Shown: positions 26,301 through 36,170 of the stretch, piece by piece | Layout of the letters: each line of letters starts with the position of its first letter | Position numbering within the stretch: the stretch's first letter is position 1 | DNA from: Heterotrichella gracilis | Lineage: Eukaryota; Sar; Xanthophyceae; Tribonematales; Xanthonemataceae | Reading direction: 5' to 3' | Length of the DNA stretch: 54,584 bases | Assembly: GCA_032358255.1 (NCBI GenBank) | Contig: JAULBX010025919.1 | Location: forward strand, 1-54,584 | Made by a program: the position numbers and the translations under genes | The notes under the pieces: generated by a model | Told to the model about the DNA's origin: nothing | Databases searched by the model: none | Seen by the model: only the letters and a program-made list of their open reading frames with translations

Positions 26301-29300
26301 CCCCACACCCACCACCCCTCCCAGCACTTCCCTACAGCTTGCCACCATGCTACCACTCCTAAACCTAAAACCCTGAAATCCCACCTTTGGGGCCTGGTCC
26401 ACAGCATCCTTGAGCACATCACCAAGCGCATCATACTTGTCGCTACCAGGCACCACCACCCCAGGGGCGCCATTCAGCTTGGACTGTGCGCTAGCCTTGG
26501 GCATCTTGTAACTGGGCGAGGGGTTGCGCAGAAGGGGTGCAAAGGGGAGGAGAAGCACGCCGATCAAGCCAATGCCGCCTGCAGGGGAGGGTAAGAAGTG
26601 AGAAATGCAAGTAAAGCAGCGGTGATGCACTGGCGTGATGCTGACAGAAGTGTCCCAGGGTGCAAGGGTGAAGTGTGGGGTTTACTTGGGGTTTGTGGCT
26701 CGGGGAGGGGTTGCGCACAAGGGTGCAAAGGGGAGGAGAAGCACGCCGATCAAGCCAATGCCGCCTGCAGGGGAGGGTAAGAAGTGAGAAATGCAAGNNN
26801 NNNNNNNNNNNNNNNNNNNNNNNNNNNNNNNNNNNNNNNNNNNNNNNNNNNNNNNNNNNNNNNNNNNNNNNNNNNNNNNNNNNNNNNNNNNNNNNNNTAA
26901 AGCAGCGGTGATGCACTGGCGTGATGCTGACAGAAGTGTCCCAGGGTGGAAAGGTGAAGTGTGGGGTTTACTTGGGGTTTGTGGCTCGGGGAGGGGTTGC
27001 GCACAAGGGGTGCAAAGGGGAGGAGGAACACGCCGATCAGCGCAATGCCGCCCTGCAGGGGAGGGTGGGTGTGAGGGGGAGACGTGAGAACGACAGCGGT
27101 GATGCACCAGACTGGAGCTGATATCCAGTGTGCCAGGGTGCAAAGGTGTAGGGTAGGTTTGATTGGGGTTTGTAGCTCGGCGAGGGGATGTGCAGAAGGC
27201 AGGGAGCAAGCGCACCATGCAGCATGTGGTTGCATGCAGGTGGGGTTGAAGTATGGCGGTGAATACGACGAGAGGGTTCGAGAGGGTTATAGGGTGCAGA
27301 CACGTACTTGTGCCCACACGCTCATAACTTAGGAATCAAGAGTTTTATGGCACAGCCACAGACTTGAGCTCACACATTTAGGGTCTAGGGTTAGGGTATT
27401 AGGGTGCAGCCACGTACGTGTGCTCACAAGCCTGCTCCTGCCATCCGCCCCAGGCGCCACCACAGCCACCCCATCCACAGCCACCGCATCCCCCTCCACC
27501 TCCACCACCTCCACCCCCCCGCCGCTGGTCCCCACCGCCTCCACACGCGCCGCCACAACGCCACCTTGCACAACGCCACCTGGCACGGCGCCACCTGGCA
27601 GCGCCGCAGGCTCTGGCCTTGGCACCTCTATGGCCGCAACTGGGGAGGGAAGGGGTTCGGGGGCCGGGGGGGGTGCAGGGGGGGCATTTGCAAGGGATGA
27701 TCGCCAGGTGTCAATCCATGAGCGCGCCTCGACTGCTGAGTCGCTCTTGGGCAGGGGTTCAGGCTCGGCTGGCGGTGGCTGCTCTACCACAGGCGCTGGC
27801 GCTTCTACCACTGCAACACGCATTTATTTATTTGTTATTATTATTATTACTATTTATGTTAAAAGCATCGCGCAACAGGGGTTTTCTAAGCAGGGATAAT
27901 GGGCAGGTAGGTGGTAAGGAGGGGAAGTGTAGGGTTTGCTAGGGTTTTCAAGGAGCCAAGATCTAGGGTTGGCTGGGGTTTGGCTGGTGGCTGCTGCTGC
28001 CCTGGTGCTTATACCACTGCAACACACAATTGTGGGTTCCTGCTTTTTGAGCCCAGACACATAATGGTAGCTGAGCGTAATTCCCCAGGCAGAATTTAGG
28101 ATTTCCCTAGGTTCAGCAAAAGTTGAAGGCTCACATCCAGCCAGGCATACGCACGCAGGATATTTGGTCCAGCTAAGACCCTTAGGGTATTGCAGGGTTT
28201 TCAAGCGCACCTTCTGCCACTGGAGCTGGCGCCTCCTCCACAGGGGCAGCAACGACCTCCTCAATTGCCGCCACAATCTCCTCCAAAGGCTGTTCTACCA
28301 CTTCAACAACGCCCTCCTCCACAACCACCTCCAATTTCTCAGGTTCCTCAGCCACTGAAGATGCCTCAGCCGCTGGCTCTGCAGGGCAAATTTGAAATTT
28401 TCTTATATATGCATCTGAAAATAATATTGTTCATCTCCACAACAAGACATAGATGGATCTTCATACCTGATGGATGCATCTCCACAGGTGAAGCTGATAA
28501 TCTCCACAACTAATGGATCAATAAAACATTTAAAAGGGAATAGCCTGTGTACTCACCAGCAGGCTCTGCGGGGGATTGTGTCTCCTCCACATGGGGCACA
28601 GCGCGCGCCACAAACCCATCCCACATGTTCATGATCTGCACACCGATGGTGGGCTCCTCCTCTTTTCCCCCCTGCTGGCCCCTGCTAGCTGAACCCTGGG
28701 TTGGGGTTTTGGTGCTGGCTGAACCCTGGGTTGGGGTCTCCTCGCTGGATGCACCCTGTGTTGGGGTTTCGGTGCTGGCTGAACCCTGCGTTAGGGATTT
28801 GCTGGCTGAAGGCTCCGCCACCTCTTGGGGAGCAGCCACCACCGCCACCGCTGGGGTAGGTACGGGTGTGGGTGGTGGTGGTGGTGGGGACTCCACCACC
28901 GCCGCTGCAGGAATCGCCGCCTCCGCCACCTCCGCCGCCGGATCGGCAAGGGGGTTGAAGGAGGATGCCGCGCCTACTGCGGGGCGCTTGTAGGCGATGT
29001 TCTCAGCCAGGCGGGCGGTGCGAGCCTTGCGCAGCGCATCCTGCCTCGAAGCCTTGCGCTCGACCGCTGCTGAGCTGGCGACTGTCTGGGGATCCCCAGC
29101 TGGGGCGCTGGGGAGGGACGGGGAGGAGGTGGATCCCCATGCCGCGGCGCTGGCGGCTGTGCCCACGCCGGCGACTGCGCCTGCGGCGGTGATGGTTGCC
29201 TTCTGCTGCTTCACTCGCTCAAACATCTGCTGCTCCTGCAGGGACAAGGGTTTAGGGTTTCAGGGGTTTAGGGTTTCGAGGTTCTGCTGTTTCAGAACAA

Positions 29301-32300
29301 CAGGGGAGGGTTAATGGGGTTCAGATTTGGCACATGGCGCATCATCACATGCACTTGGCATGGGATACAATTATACTTTTAAAACAATATGTACCAAAGT
29401 GTTTTCATTTTGACAAGCACTAAGAACCAAGATTAGTCACCATGCCAATGGCATGGCGTTGCCCATGTCGCCGCCCCACGTACCGCCAGCGCGCACCCCC
29501 TGGTCAGGATCTCCTCGCAGAACAGCGTCGACACAGGGCTAAATTCATGAAATAATTAAGATAATTTAATTTTCCAACCAACATGTACCAAAGTGTGTTG
29601 TCAATATTTTCATTATGACAAAGAATTATGACAAAGATCTCTGACCATGCCAGTATACATATAGGCATGGCGTTGACGCAACATACCGCCAGTGCGCGCC
29701 CCCTTGTCAGGATCTCCTCGCGGGACAATGTCGACATGTTGGAGGTGCCCACTGTTGGGGTGGGGTCATCCATGGTGTCGTAGGAATCCACGTCGCTCTC
29801 GTAGCCCTCCAGAGACTGCTGCTCGTCCAGCGCCCGCCTCAGCAGCAGGATGGCCGCCACCATGGCCGTCACAAGCACTGCACCCACCATTGAGCCGTTA
29901 GTTTACTGGAAAATGCCTAATTTATAATATTTTATTAAAAACAGGCTTTCATTGATGTAGAAATAGTATGAAATGCACACTTTGGATCGTTTTCGTTCTG
30001 TAGCCCTCCAAGAACTGCTGCTACTCCAGCGCCCGCCTCAGCACCAAAAATGGCCGTCACCACTGCACTTGTAAGCTGCGTGACTGGAACTCAAGTAGCC
30101 TGAGCCACACCATGCCGGCCAATACATTGGAGTACCCTACCTACCACCTGCGCCGCGCTGTACTGCCCAGACTCAGCCAGCTCCAGGAGCTTGCGGTCCA
30201 CAGGCAGCCCCCACACCGCTGCAGTTTGTAGGGTTTAGGGTTTAGGGTTAAGGATGAGTACCCTACCTGCCACCTGCGCCGCGTTGTACTGCCCTGACTC
30301 AGCCAGCTCCAGGAGCTCGGGGTCCCAGGGCAGCCGCCCGCACCGTTCTAGGGTTCAGGGTTTAGGGTAGGCGCCACCAGCGCAACACTGTGCCGCTGAT
30401 CTGGTTGCATGACTAAAATGTAGGTAGCTAACTAGCCCACCATGCTGGCCAAATAGCGTGCATTGACTTATCCTACCTGCCACCTGTGCCACGTTGTACT
30501 GCCCAGACTCAGCCAGCTCCAGGAGCTCGGGGTCCACAGGCAGCCCCCACACCGCTGCATTTTTTAGGGTTTAGGGTTTACAGTTTAGGGTCTAGGGTAG
30601 GTGCCCTACCTGCCACCTGTGCCGCGTTGTACTGCCCAGACTCAGCCAGCTCCAGGAGCTCGGGGTCCACAGGCAGCCCCCGCACCCGCGCCACCGCAAC
30701 CTGAACCTGCAATACCAAGAAATAAATGTAAAGCAACATCAGAATGAGCATTCTATATGAAGCAAGTATGATTACAATTATACTTGATCGAAATAGAGCA
30801 AGGTTAATAATTAGTAAACACACATCGAAATTTGAAATTCAAAACCGCCGCCTGTACCTGTGCGGAGGTCTTGGCAGAGGCCCCCTTGAGCTCCACCAGC
30901 CCCTGGCTACCCAGCACCCTCCCCTCAGTCACAACATGGGTGGCAAACCCCTTGACAGCCACCACCGAGCCCGCGGCTTTCTCCTCGAGGGTAGCGCCAT
31001 GCGCCCTGCCCTCGGTCGCCGCGTAGGCAGCAAACTCCTTGGCGGATACAGCCGACCCCGCGGCCCTCTCCTTGAGGATGGCACCCAGCGCCTGGCTCTT
31101 CTCCGATGCCTGGTCGACGTAGGGCTTGGCTGTGGCGGGGAACTCTGCGGCGGCTCCCTTGAGCTCCCCCCCTGTGGTGCGCATGGAAACCCCATTCAGA
31201 AACCCTAAACCCTCTGTTGGTTACTGAGTTTGCAGACACGGGGAGCTCCGCAGCGGCTCCATTCAGCTCCCCTCCTGTGGCACCCATAAAATACCCTTTC
31301 AAAACCCTAATCTGGAATCGATGCCTTATATTTTGCATTACCAACTGCAAATTGCGATTTTGGTGTTATCTGGGTCGCACATTTGTGGGCAGTATTCGCC
31401 ATAACGCGCCTCCTAACCCTACACCGTAACCCCCACCTTTTTCGCCCAGCCAGTCCACCGCGTGCCCAGCCTTGACCCTCGCCTCCTGGGCCAAGTCTCG
31501 GGCCGCTGGGGCGATGGAGGTCTCAAAGGTGGTTTTCACCTCACCTGCCGTGTTAGTGGCAAAACCCTGTGCGCTTGTGGCTACTGCTTGAGCCCGAGAG
31601 GACACCGAGCCTGCTGTGGCTTCGATCCAGGCCAGGAGCCCCGGCTTTGGTGCTGCCACCGATTCAGCCTGTGGGCGCGGGAGGGTTGGTGGGGGAACGG
31701 GGTTTAGGTTTATGGGGTAGCCAGGCCAGGAGCCCTGGCTTTGGTGCAGCCACCAATTCAGCCTGCAGCACAAGAGGTACTGGAGCTAACAGGGTGCGCT
31801 AACTGGGGCAATAGGATACAAGGGTTTAAGGGTGGGGTCCGCAGGCAAGGAACCCTGGCTTCGGTGCTGAACAGAGCAGAGGTGCGAAGTTGCTCAGCGC
31901 CACATGCGCAAGGAACAGTTCTCACCCGCCAATGCTGCTGTATTATCTGTCAGGGAATGGAGTGTGGGAACGTACCACAGTGTATGAAGGTGGTATCGCC
32001 CTTGCGACCTGGGGGTTGGCGAGTGCTGCGGCTAGCAATCCCGGGGACAGCTGCAGAACCTGCAAAAAGCAAGAATCCCCAGTAAGGCCCCAGCTGTCAG
32101 GGTCCGCCTCTGGGTCCAATAGCAGAGGGACTACTAGGCAGGGAGGTGCTACCAAGGGCTACCAAGAGAAGTGGTACTATCAGGCAGGGAGGTACAACCA
32201 AGGGGGGGCAAGCAAAAGGTGCCAATTTATGCCAGGAGGAGTTGAGAGCCAAAGCAAAGGACTCACTACCGAGAGCTGTCTACTCACCGTTACAAAGGGT

Positions 32301-32836
32301 CTAAGAAGTGGCTTCCTTGGCTCGCTGCCTGGTGGGTTTGGCTCAAAACCCTCGGAGGGGTCATCCTGCCATTCCACACGACATGTCAGGCAGAGTAAAC
32401 GCATTTCACGGGATGTAAGCGTATGCATGGTTTGCTGAGACAGCGTAAAGCTTCCTTGCGACCCCTGGCGCAGCTTGTTGCGGCAATGCAGGCACGCATG
32501 TCTTGCAAAGCGCATGGTCCACAACCCACTTCGTATCTTGGATGCACCGAAGTGGGCGCCCTCTACAACGTGACATGCGGCCCATGCATTGCACCATTGG
32601 TTGCTTTGGAAGCGCATGCAAATCCCAGAGAAGTCCCCACCCGCACCCACCGGCTGTCCAGCGTTGCGGTTGGCCAAGCATGCAATCCTTGTGCGCTGGA
32701 GGTGGGTCCTATTCCCTGCCCGCCTGGCCCGTGGTGGCAGAGGTGCAAAGGCTTTGGCCCCGTCCGACGTCGACCAGTTTCGCAACGTGCCCTGCCCGCT
32801 TGCAGCTGCTTCCAGCACCATTGGAGCAAGCTGCAA
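23353..32836 (-). CDS. Large unknown membrane protein with K-Y/F-D repeats
   Basis: Not recognised. Fifteen exons join in phase (sense): 32836-32288, 32059-31976, 31668-31437, 31171-30858, 30706-30610, 29877-29687, 29235-28557, 28378-28211, 27810-27418, 26578-26385, 25774-25472, 24982-24805, 24625-24507, 24284-23977, 23647-23353; about 1367 residues. The N-terminus is basic and Ser/Ala-rich, perhaps a targeting leader; exon 1 is the weakest part, and a later Met could be the start. Residues 212-393 are Ala/Glu/Lys amphipathic helix. A hydrophobic segment (VLVTAMVAAILLL) lies near 420-438 and a weaker one (GIGLIGVLLLPFAPLL) near 904-920. Between them is a Pro/Ala/Glu-rich linker. Residues 940-1170 carry six copies of a 13-residue motif such as SKYDMVFSLLESA or DKYDALGDVLKDA. 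The C-terminus is helical. An assembly gap falls in intron 9. It could be two genes read as one. Confidence 0.65.
23840..23912 (-). repeat. Echo of the exon 24284-23977 end
   Basis: Copy of the last 70 or so bases of the exon (peptide MEDVNPVQ...VAVGAF) with the 27-base VVERRGG part missing and a donor-like site kept. Confidence 0.75.
24937..25310 (-). repeat. Four copies of an exon start plus acceptor
   Basis: The first 45 or so bases of exon 24982-24805 (peptide VNSKYDMVFSLLE) and the CACCTGCAG acceptor appear at about 24937-24990, 25053-25096, 25143-25197 and 25259-25310. Each is followed on the plus strand by (GG)GGTTTAGGG, i.e. CCCTAAACCC just before the acceptor on the gene strand. Only the first continues the phased frame for the whole exon. 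Confidence 0.9.
24993..25014 (-). repeat. Telomere-like run next to an acceptor
   Basis: GGGTTTAGGGTTTAGGGTTTAGG on the plus strand. On the gene strand it is a CCCTAAA run ending a few bases before the CACCTGCAG acceptor at 24983. Confidence 0.95.
25715..26155 (-). repeat. Three 180-bp copies of an exon start
   Basis: The start of exon 25774-25472 (peptide DPLKDLVNTMPPQGVEKYD) is repeated at about 25890-25965 and 26075-26150, spacing close to 180 bases, with very high identity. The intron parts between the copies are also alike in part. Confidence 0.9.
26262..26282 (-). repeat. Echo of the exon 26578-26385 end
   Basis: CCCACCTTTGGGGCCTGG, the donor and last codons of the exon, recurs here just downstream. 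A CCTAAACCCTAAA motif precedes it on the plus strand, opposite to the usual strand bias. Confidence 0.7.
26514..27205 (-). repeat. Tandem copies of a membrane-segment exon start, with gap
   Basis: A unit of about 180-190 bases holding GGIGLIGVLLLPFAPL plus its acceptor and intron flank occurs at about 26514-26610, 26611-26797 and 26898-27075, with a decayed copy near 27095-27200. The first matches the phased exon 26578-26385. The copy at 27052 differs by one G at the acceptor, which changes its phase. The copies are so alike that the N gap between them probably reflects assembly collapse. Confidence 0.88.
26798..26897. other. Assembly gap of 100 N
   Basis: A run of exactly 100 N inside the tandem duplication, a placeholder length rather than a measured one. 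The true number of repeat units is unknown. Confidence 0.98.
28680..28800 (-). repeat. Coding minisatellite, T-P-T-Q-G-S repeat
   Basis: Inside exon 29235-28557 a 30-33 base unit is present about four times and encodes SASTETPTQG-like blocks. The frame is kept throughout. The repeat sits in the disordered linker of the unknown membrane protein. Confidence 0.85.
29385..29700 (-). repeat. Duplicated exon end and intron segment
   Basis: The donor end of exon 29877-29687 and following intron sequence (TGTACCAAAGTGT, CATTTTGACAA, CATGCCA..GGCATGGCGTTG) occur twice, with the downstream copy at about 29385-29530. Another decayed copy of the 5' part of the same exon lies upstream at about 30003-30060. 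Confidence 0.8.
30140..30690 (-). repeat. Four copies of a short exon with donor
   Basis: Exon 30706-30610 (peptide PELLELAESGQYNAAQVA) has diverged copies at about 30143-30222, 30265-30345 and 30476-30555, each with a GTAGG-type donor. TTTAGGG runs separate the units (30231-30249, 30355-30367, 30565-30580). Only the most upstream copy joins the preceding and following exons in phase with a complete start. Confidence 0.92.
31220..31290 (-). repeat. Echo of the exon 31171-30858 start
   Basis: A copy of the GGELKGAAAEFPA part with an upstream acceptor-like CCACAGG lies just before the true exon on the gene strand. Confidence 0.75.
31716..31875 (-). repeat. Echoes of the exon 31668-31437 start
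   Basis: Two copies of the AESVAAPKPGLLAW part, one close (about 31716-31770) and one decayed (about 31845-31870), lie upstream on the gene strand. Confidence 0.75.
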
Positions 32837-33363
32837 CCCGGATTTTGGATGTCAGGGGCGACGCTAGCGCTCGAGTCAGGGTGCCGTGCCCCAAGCTGCC
32901 ATTCGCGGGTGGTTCACCAGAGAGCTTGCGAGGTGGCTGAAGCTAGCCACCAAGACGCTCAGGGTGTGAAGGGCAAACCCAAATTGGTTCCCAGACGTTG
33001 GGCTGTGTTCGAAGGAACCCTACTATGTTTCGAAAGAAGGGCGACGAGGGTTCGCCTGCATGCATGCACCTACTACAGGTTTTCCCCAGTGGTTCAGGCA
33101 CAGAGCAACTTAGCGCCAGCGCAGCATAGAGAGGTTCATCCCTTCCAAAGCAGCTGAAAACCCAAGTCGCGAAGCTGGGCAAACAACGCGTAAATTTTCG
33201 AAACCTGGTTGGAAACCGACCTGTCCCCCTCGTGCCTCGTTCAAACCCCACTTGCCGGTATCTTCGATTGGATAAGGTTAGTCACTCCAGTGACCGTCTG
33301 GTACAATTTGGCCCACCTTTGTACGGCAGACTCAGTTTGTATCTTTTCAAAAAGTAGATATAC
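32837..33363. promoter_or_regulatory. Divergent region, K-Y-D gene and VOC gene
   Basis: Just over 500 bases between two head-to-head starts, presumably both promoters and 5' UTRs. I see no recognisable core element. If the unknown gene starts further downstream than 32836, the true spacer is longer. Confidence 0.45.
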
Positions 33364-34848
33364 ATGTGTTCCGACAGCAATGGGCCAAAAACCACCAGCA
33401 AACCTCCTGTCCAGCCCCTCCCGATGCAGCTTGCATGCGCTGGCAACCCAGTGGCCCTAGCCACAGGCGCTGGGCTGTCTCGCTCGGTGCCGAGGACTGT
33501 GCAAACCAGCAGGTACCTGCTGGGTAATTACCCCAATCCTACCACCATCCTACCACCGACGCCACCTCATGCTGACACGCAGCCCTCGTCTGCAGGTCTC
33601 GGCGTGGCCTGGTTCACTCATCTCCAACTTTGGTGTCTGAAGTGGGCCGTCAGAATGGCAGTGGGTTGAACGGCAAGGGAACCCTCAAACAGAGCAGGGA
33701 GAGCGACAAGTATGGTGAGTAGGGCCGTAGGTTGCAACCTCGGCAGTGCAGTGTCCTCGCCGCGCCTGGTTTCAAGGAGGCACACCCCGTGCGCTCTTCC
33801 TGTGTACGTGTGTTGCACTGGGGGCCAAGGTGTGGATGAAAGCGGTATTTGGTCTCCTCGGCATGCATGGTGCATGGGGTGTTTGGGCGTGTGCTGTGCA
33901 TTCCTTTCGTGTGGGCTACTCCAGTCCTGTCTACGTGTGAAAGAAATAAGGGGTGTTTCCTGCTTTTCCCAGGGCGCATCACCTTCCAAGGCGTGCACCA
34001 TGTGGCATTGCTGGTCGAAAACCTGGAGAGGAGCATGCAGTTCTACCAGGGCGTCCTGGGTACGTGTGGGCGCTGTGTGCCGTCGAACCCTGCCACTGAT
34101 TAAACGACGCCAAACCCAGTGGCACCCTGCCTGACCTTGCAGCTTGCCTTTTGCACGTGCACCTTGTGTCAGTGACCTTTGACAACAAGAGTGTTGGGCA
34201 CATGGTGTGGGCTTTCTCTTTCACCATGGCATGCCAGCCACCCTGTTGGGTTCTCTAAGCAGCGTCGCGAGATATAGAGGCTGGGAATAGGTGTCCACCT
34301 CCTCCACCTGGAACCACCAACACCATGGTCCCAAAGACCGTGAGACATGCCATGCACCTGCCCCAAAACCCATGTTCCCCATTTTGCACTAGAACACAAG
34401 GGTTTTGAACAAGGCATTGTTTTCAACCTTCTTAGGCAACACCGTCAATTGAGCCTGTACAGAACCCCTTCAACAGGACTGTATAGCGTGCTGCCAACAC
34501 CTTGGTGCACCCCTGGCTCATGTCCTTGCACCTCCTACCACAGGCCTCGAGATAAACCCCGACAGGCCGCACAACAAGCTGCCATACCGCGGGGCCTGGC
34601 TGTGGATTGGCCCTGAGATGATTCACCTCATGGAGCTCCCAGATCCCGACCCCAAGGATGGGCGCCCCGAGCACGGCGGCAGGGACCGCCACTTCTGCGT
34701 GGCGGTGGAGAGCATCGACCCAATCCAGACCCGCTTGGAGGAGGCGGGGGTGGCTGTCACCCGCAGCATGTCGGGCCGCCCCGCTGTGTTTTTCAGGGAT
34801 CCGGACATGAACTGCCTGGAGTGCGTGGAGGTGGAGCCGTGGAGGTGA
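33364..34848 (+). CDS. Plastid glyoxalase-I-like VOC protein
   Basis: Four phased exons: 33364-33512, 33596-33714, 33973-34059, 34544-34848, giving 219 residues. The first 80 or so are Ser/Thr/Arg/Gln-rich and look like a transit peptide; the in-frame ATG at 33424 is an equally good start. A single vicinal-oxygen-chelate domain follows: FQGVHHVALLVENLERSMQF, then NKLPYRGAWLWIG, MIHLMELPDPDP, GRPEHGGRDRHFCVAVE and FFRDPDMNCLECVEVEP. The metal-ligand pattern H (HHV), E (LMEL), H (DRH), E (LECVEV) is complete. It matches, from memory, the plant plastid clade annotated as lactoylglutathione lyase family (Arabidopsis At5g57040-like). The true substrate of that clade is not firmly known, so I do not claim methylglyoxal detoxification. 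The end of the last exon is echoed in the 3' region. Confidence 0.92.
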
Positions 34849-36170
34849 AAGGGCACGGGTTTGGAGGTCAAATTGCACGTTTGTTGCAGATGACGAGAGC
34901 CCTGTTTGAGGAGCATTGAATTGGGTATGGTGGTTTTGAGACGTCAGGAGACATGAACTGCTGGGGGTGCGTTTGAGTTGAAGCTGTGGAGGTGAACAGC
35001 TGTTTAGGGTTTAGGGTAATGAGGTGAACCGGCAAGGTGGTGTTGAGGTGTGCACTTGACAAAGTCACGGAATTTTTGCAGCTGATTGAGCACACGATTT
35101 GAGAGAAAGTGGGGAAGAAAATTTACATAGGGATGTTGGTTTTCCGATGCTCGCTATCGTCAGTGTTTGACCAAGCACCAACAGCTTTTCCATATCGATG
35201 CCCAATGTACACTTCTATTTTGCCTTAAATGGACATTCCAGGCAATAAGCAGTAAGCCTTAGGGATAAGCGAGTGATATAGGTGTACCTTGTATACGTTT
35301 TGACAGGATTTTTATGATGAATGAAGGGTGGTGCGTCCTTCCATTAGTTTTGACAACTGCCATCATGGCACAACGGTTGCTGTATATGTACAATAGGTCT
35401 GATTTGAGCACTGCATCGCACCATCTATAGACGATCTGGGCGCAGCCATTCACAGCTTTACTGCGTGTTGCAGCTCCGCCGCTTCAGGGTGTGATTGCAC
35501 CTTGTTTTGTTGCGATTGATTCTCTTGCGATTTGCAACTCTGGTTCTCAGTCTGTGCTCTGTTTTCCTGCTGCGCACCTTGCATGCCTTCATGTGAGCGC
35601 CGTAGGCAGCCTGTAATATAAACATGTACCACCCCTTTCAATACTGCTGAGAAGAAAGCCGGTTGCCTGCGTGATGCACTGCGCCCTGCATGCTTTGCCA
35701 CTGCATGCTGCTGGCCTTAGCAGCCCTAACGGGCATACTGCACTGGGGTAGACTAGCCTGCAAACTTCCACAGGACAGGCACACGTCCTGTCTACTGCGT
35801 CTTCAACCACTGTGACTTTGATACACCTCTTGCTGCAAGGACACATGGCAATGGAAATTCTGGGCCCATGGCCGGCCATGTGGATCCCTCTTGAGAAAAT
35901 CTCAGAGGCTGGCTGGTTGTTTAAGCAGTAAGAAAGGGATTTAGCGGCACGATTCGCTCCCTCATACGTCTTTGCGCTGCGACTGGGCTTCTTGCTTCCC
36001 AAAAGCTCCATTTGGCGTGGGTTCTGTACTTTCCGTTTGTGGCATCGTTCTGTAGCAGGGGTGGCACCCCTCGCAGCATTGCCGGTTTTGAACCAGTGAC
36101 AACTGCCACACGGGCTTGATAGGCGTCCACACGCAAAGTTCTGTGGAACCCTCGTTTGGCTTAAACAGCC
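34849..36170 (+). other. VOC gene 3' region and spacer
   Basis: About 34940-34998 is a decayed echo of the last VOC exon (stretch GACATGAACTGC), followed at 35004-35019 by a GTTTAGGGTTTAGGG run, which is the opposite sense to most plus-strand genes here. No gene is supported in the rest; it should include the promoter of the ARID-PHD gene. Confidence 0.55.

Noticed and set aside
26491-27317. Open frames spanning the N run
   Set aside because: They read through unknown bases and through tandem copies of one exon start; the phased exon model explains the coding part.
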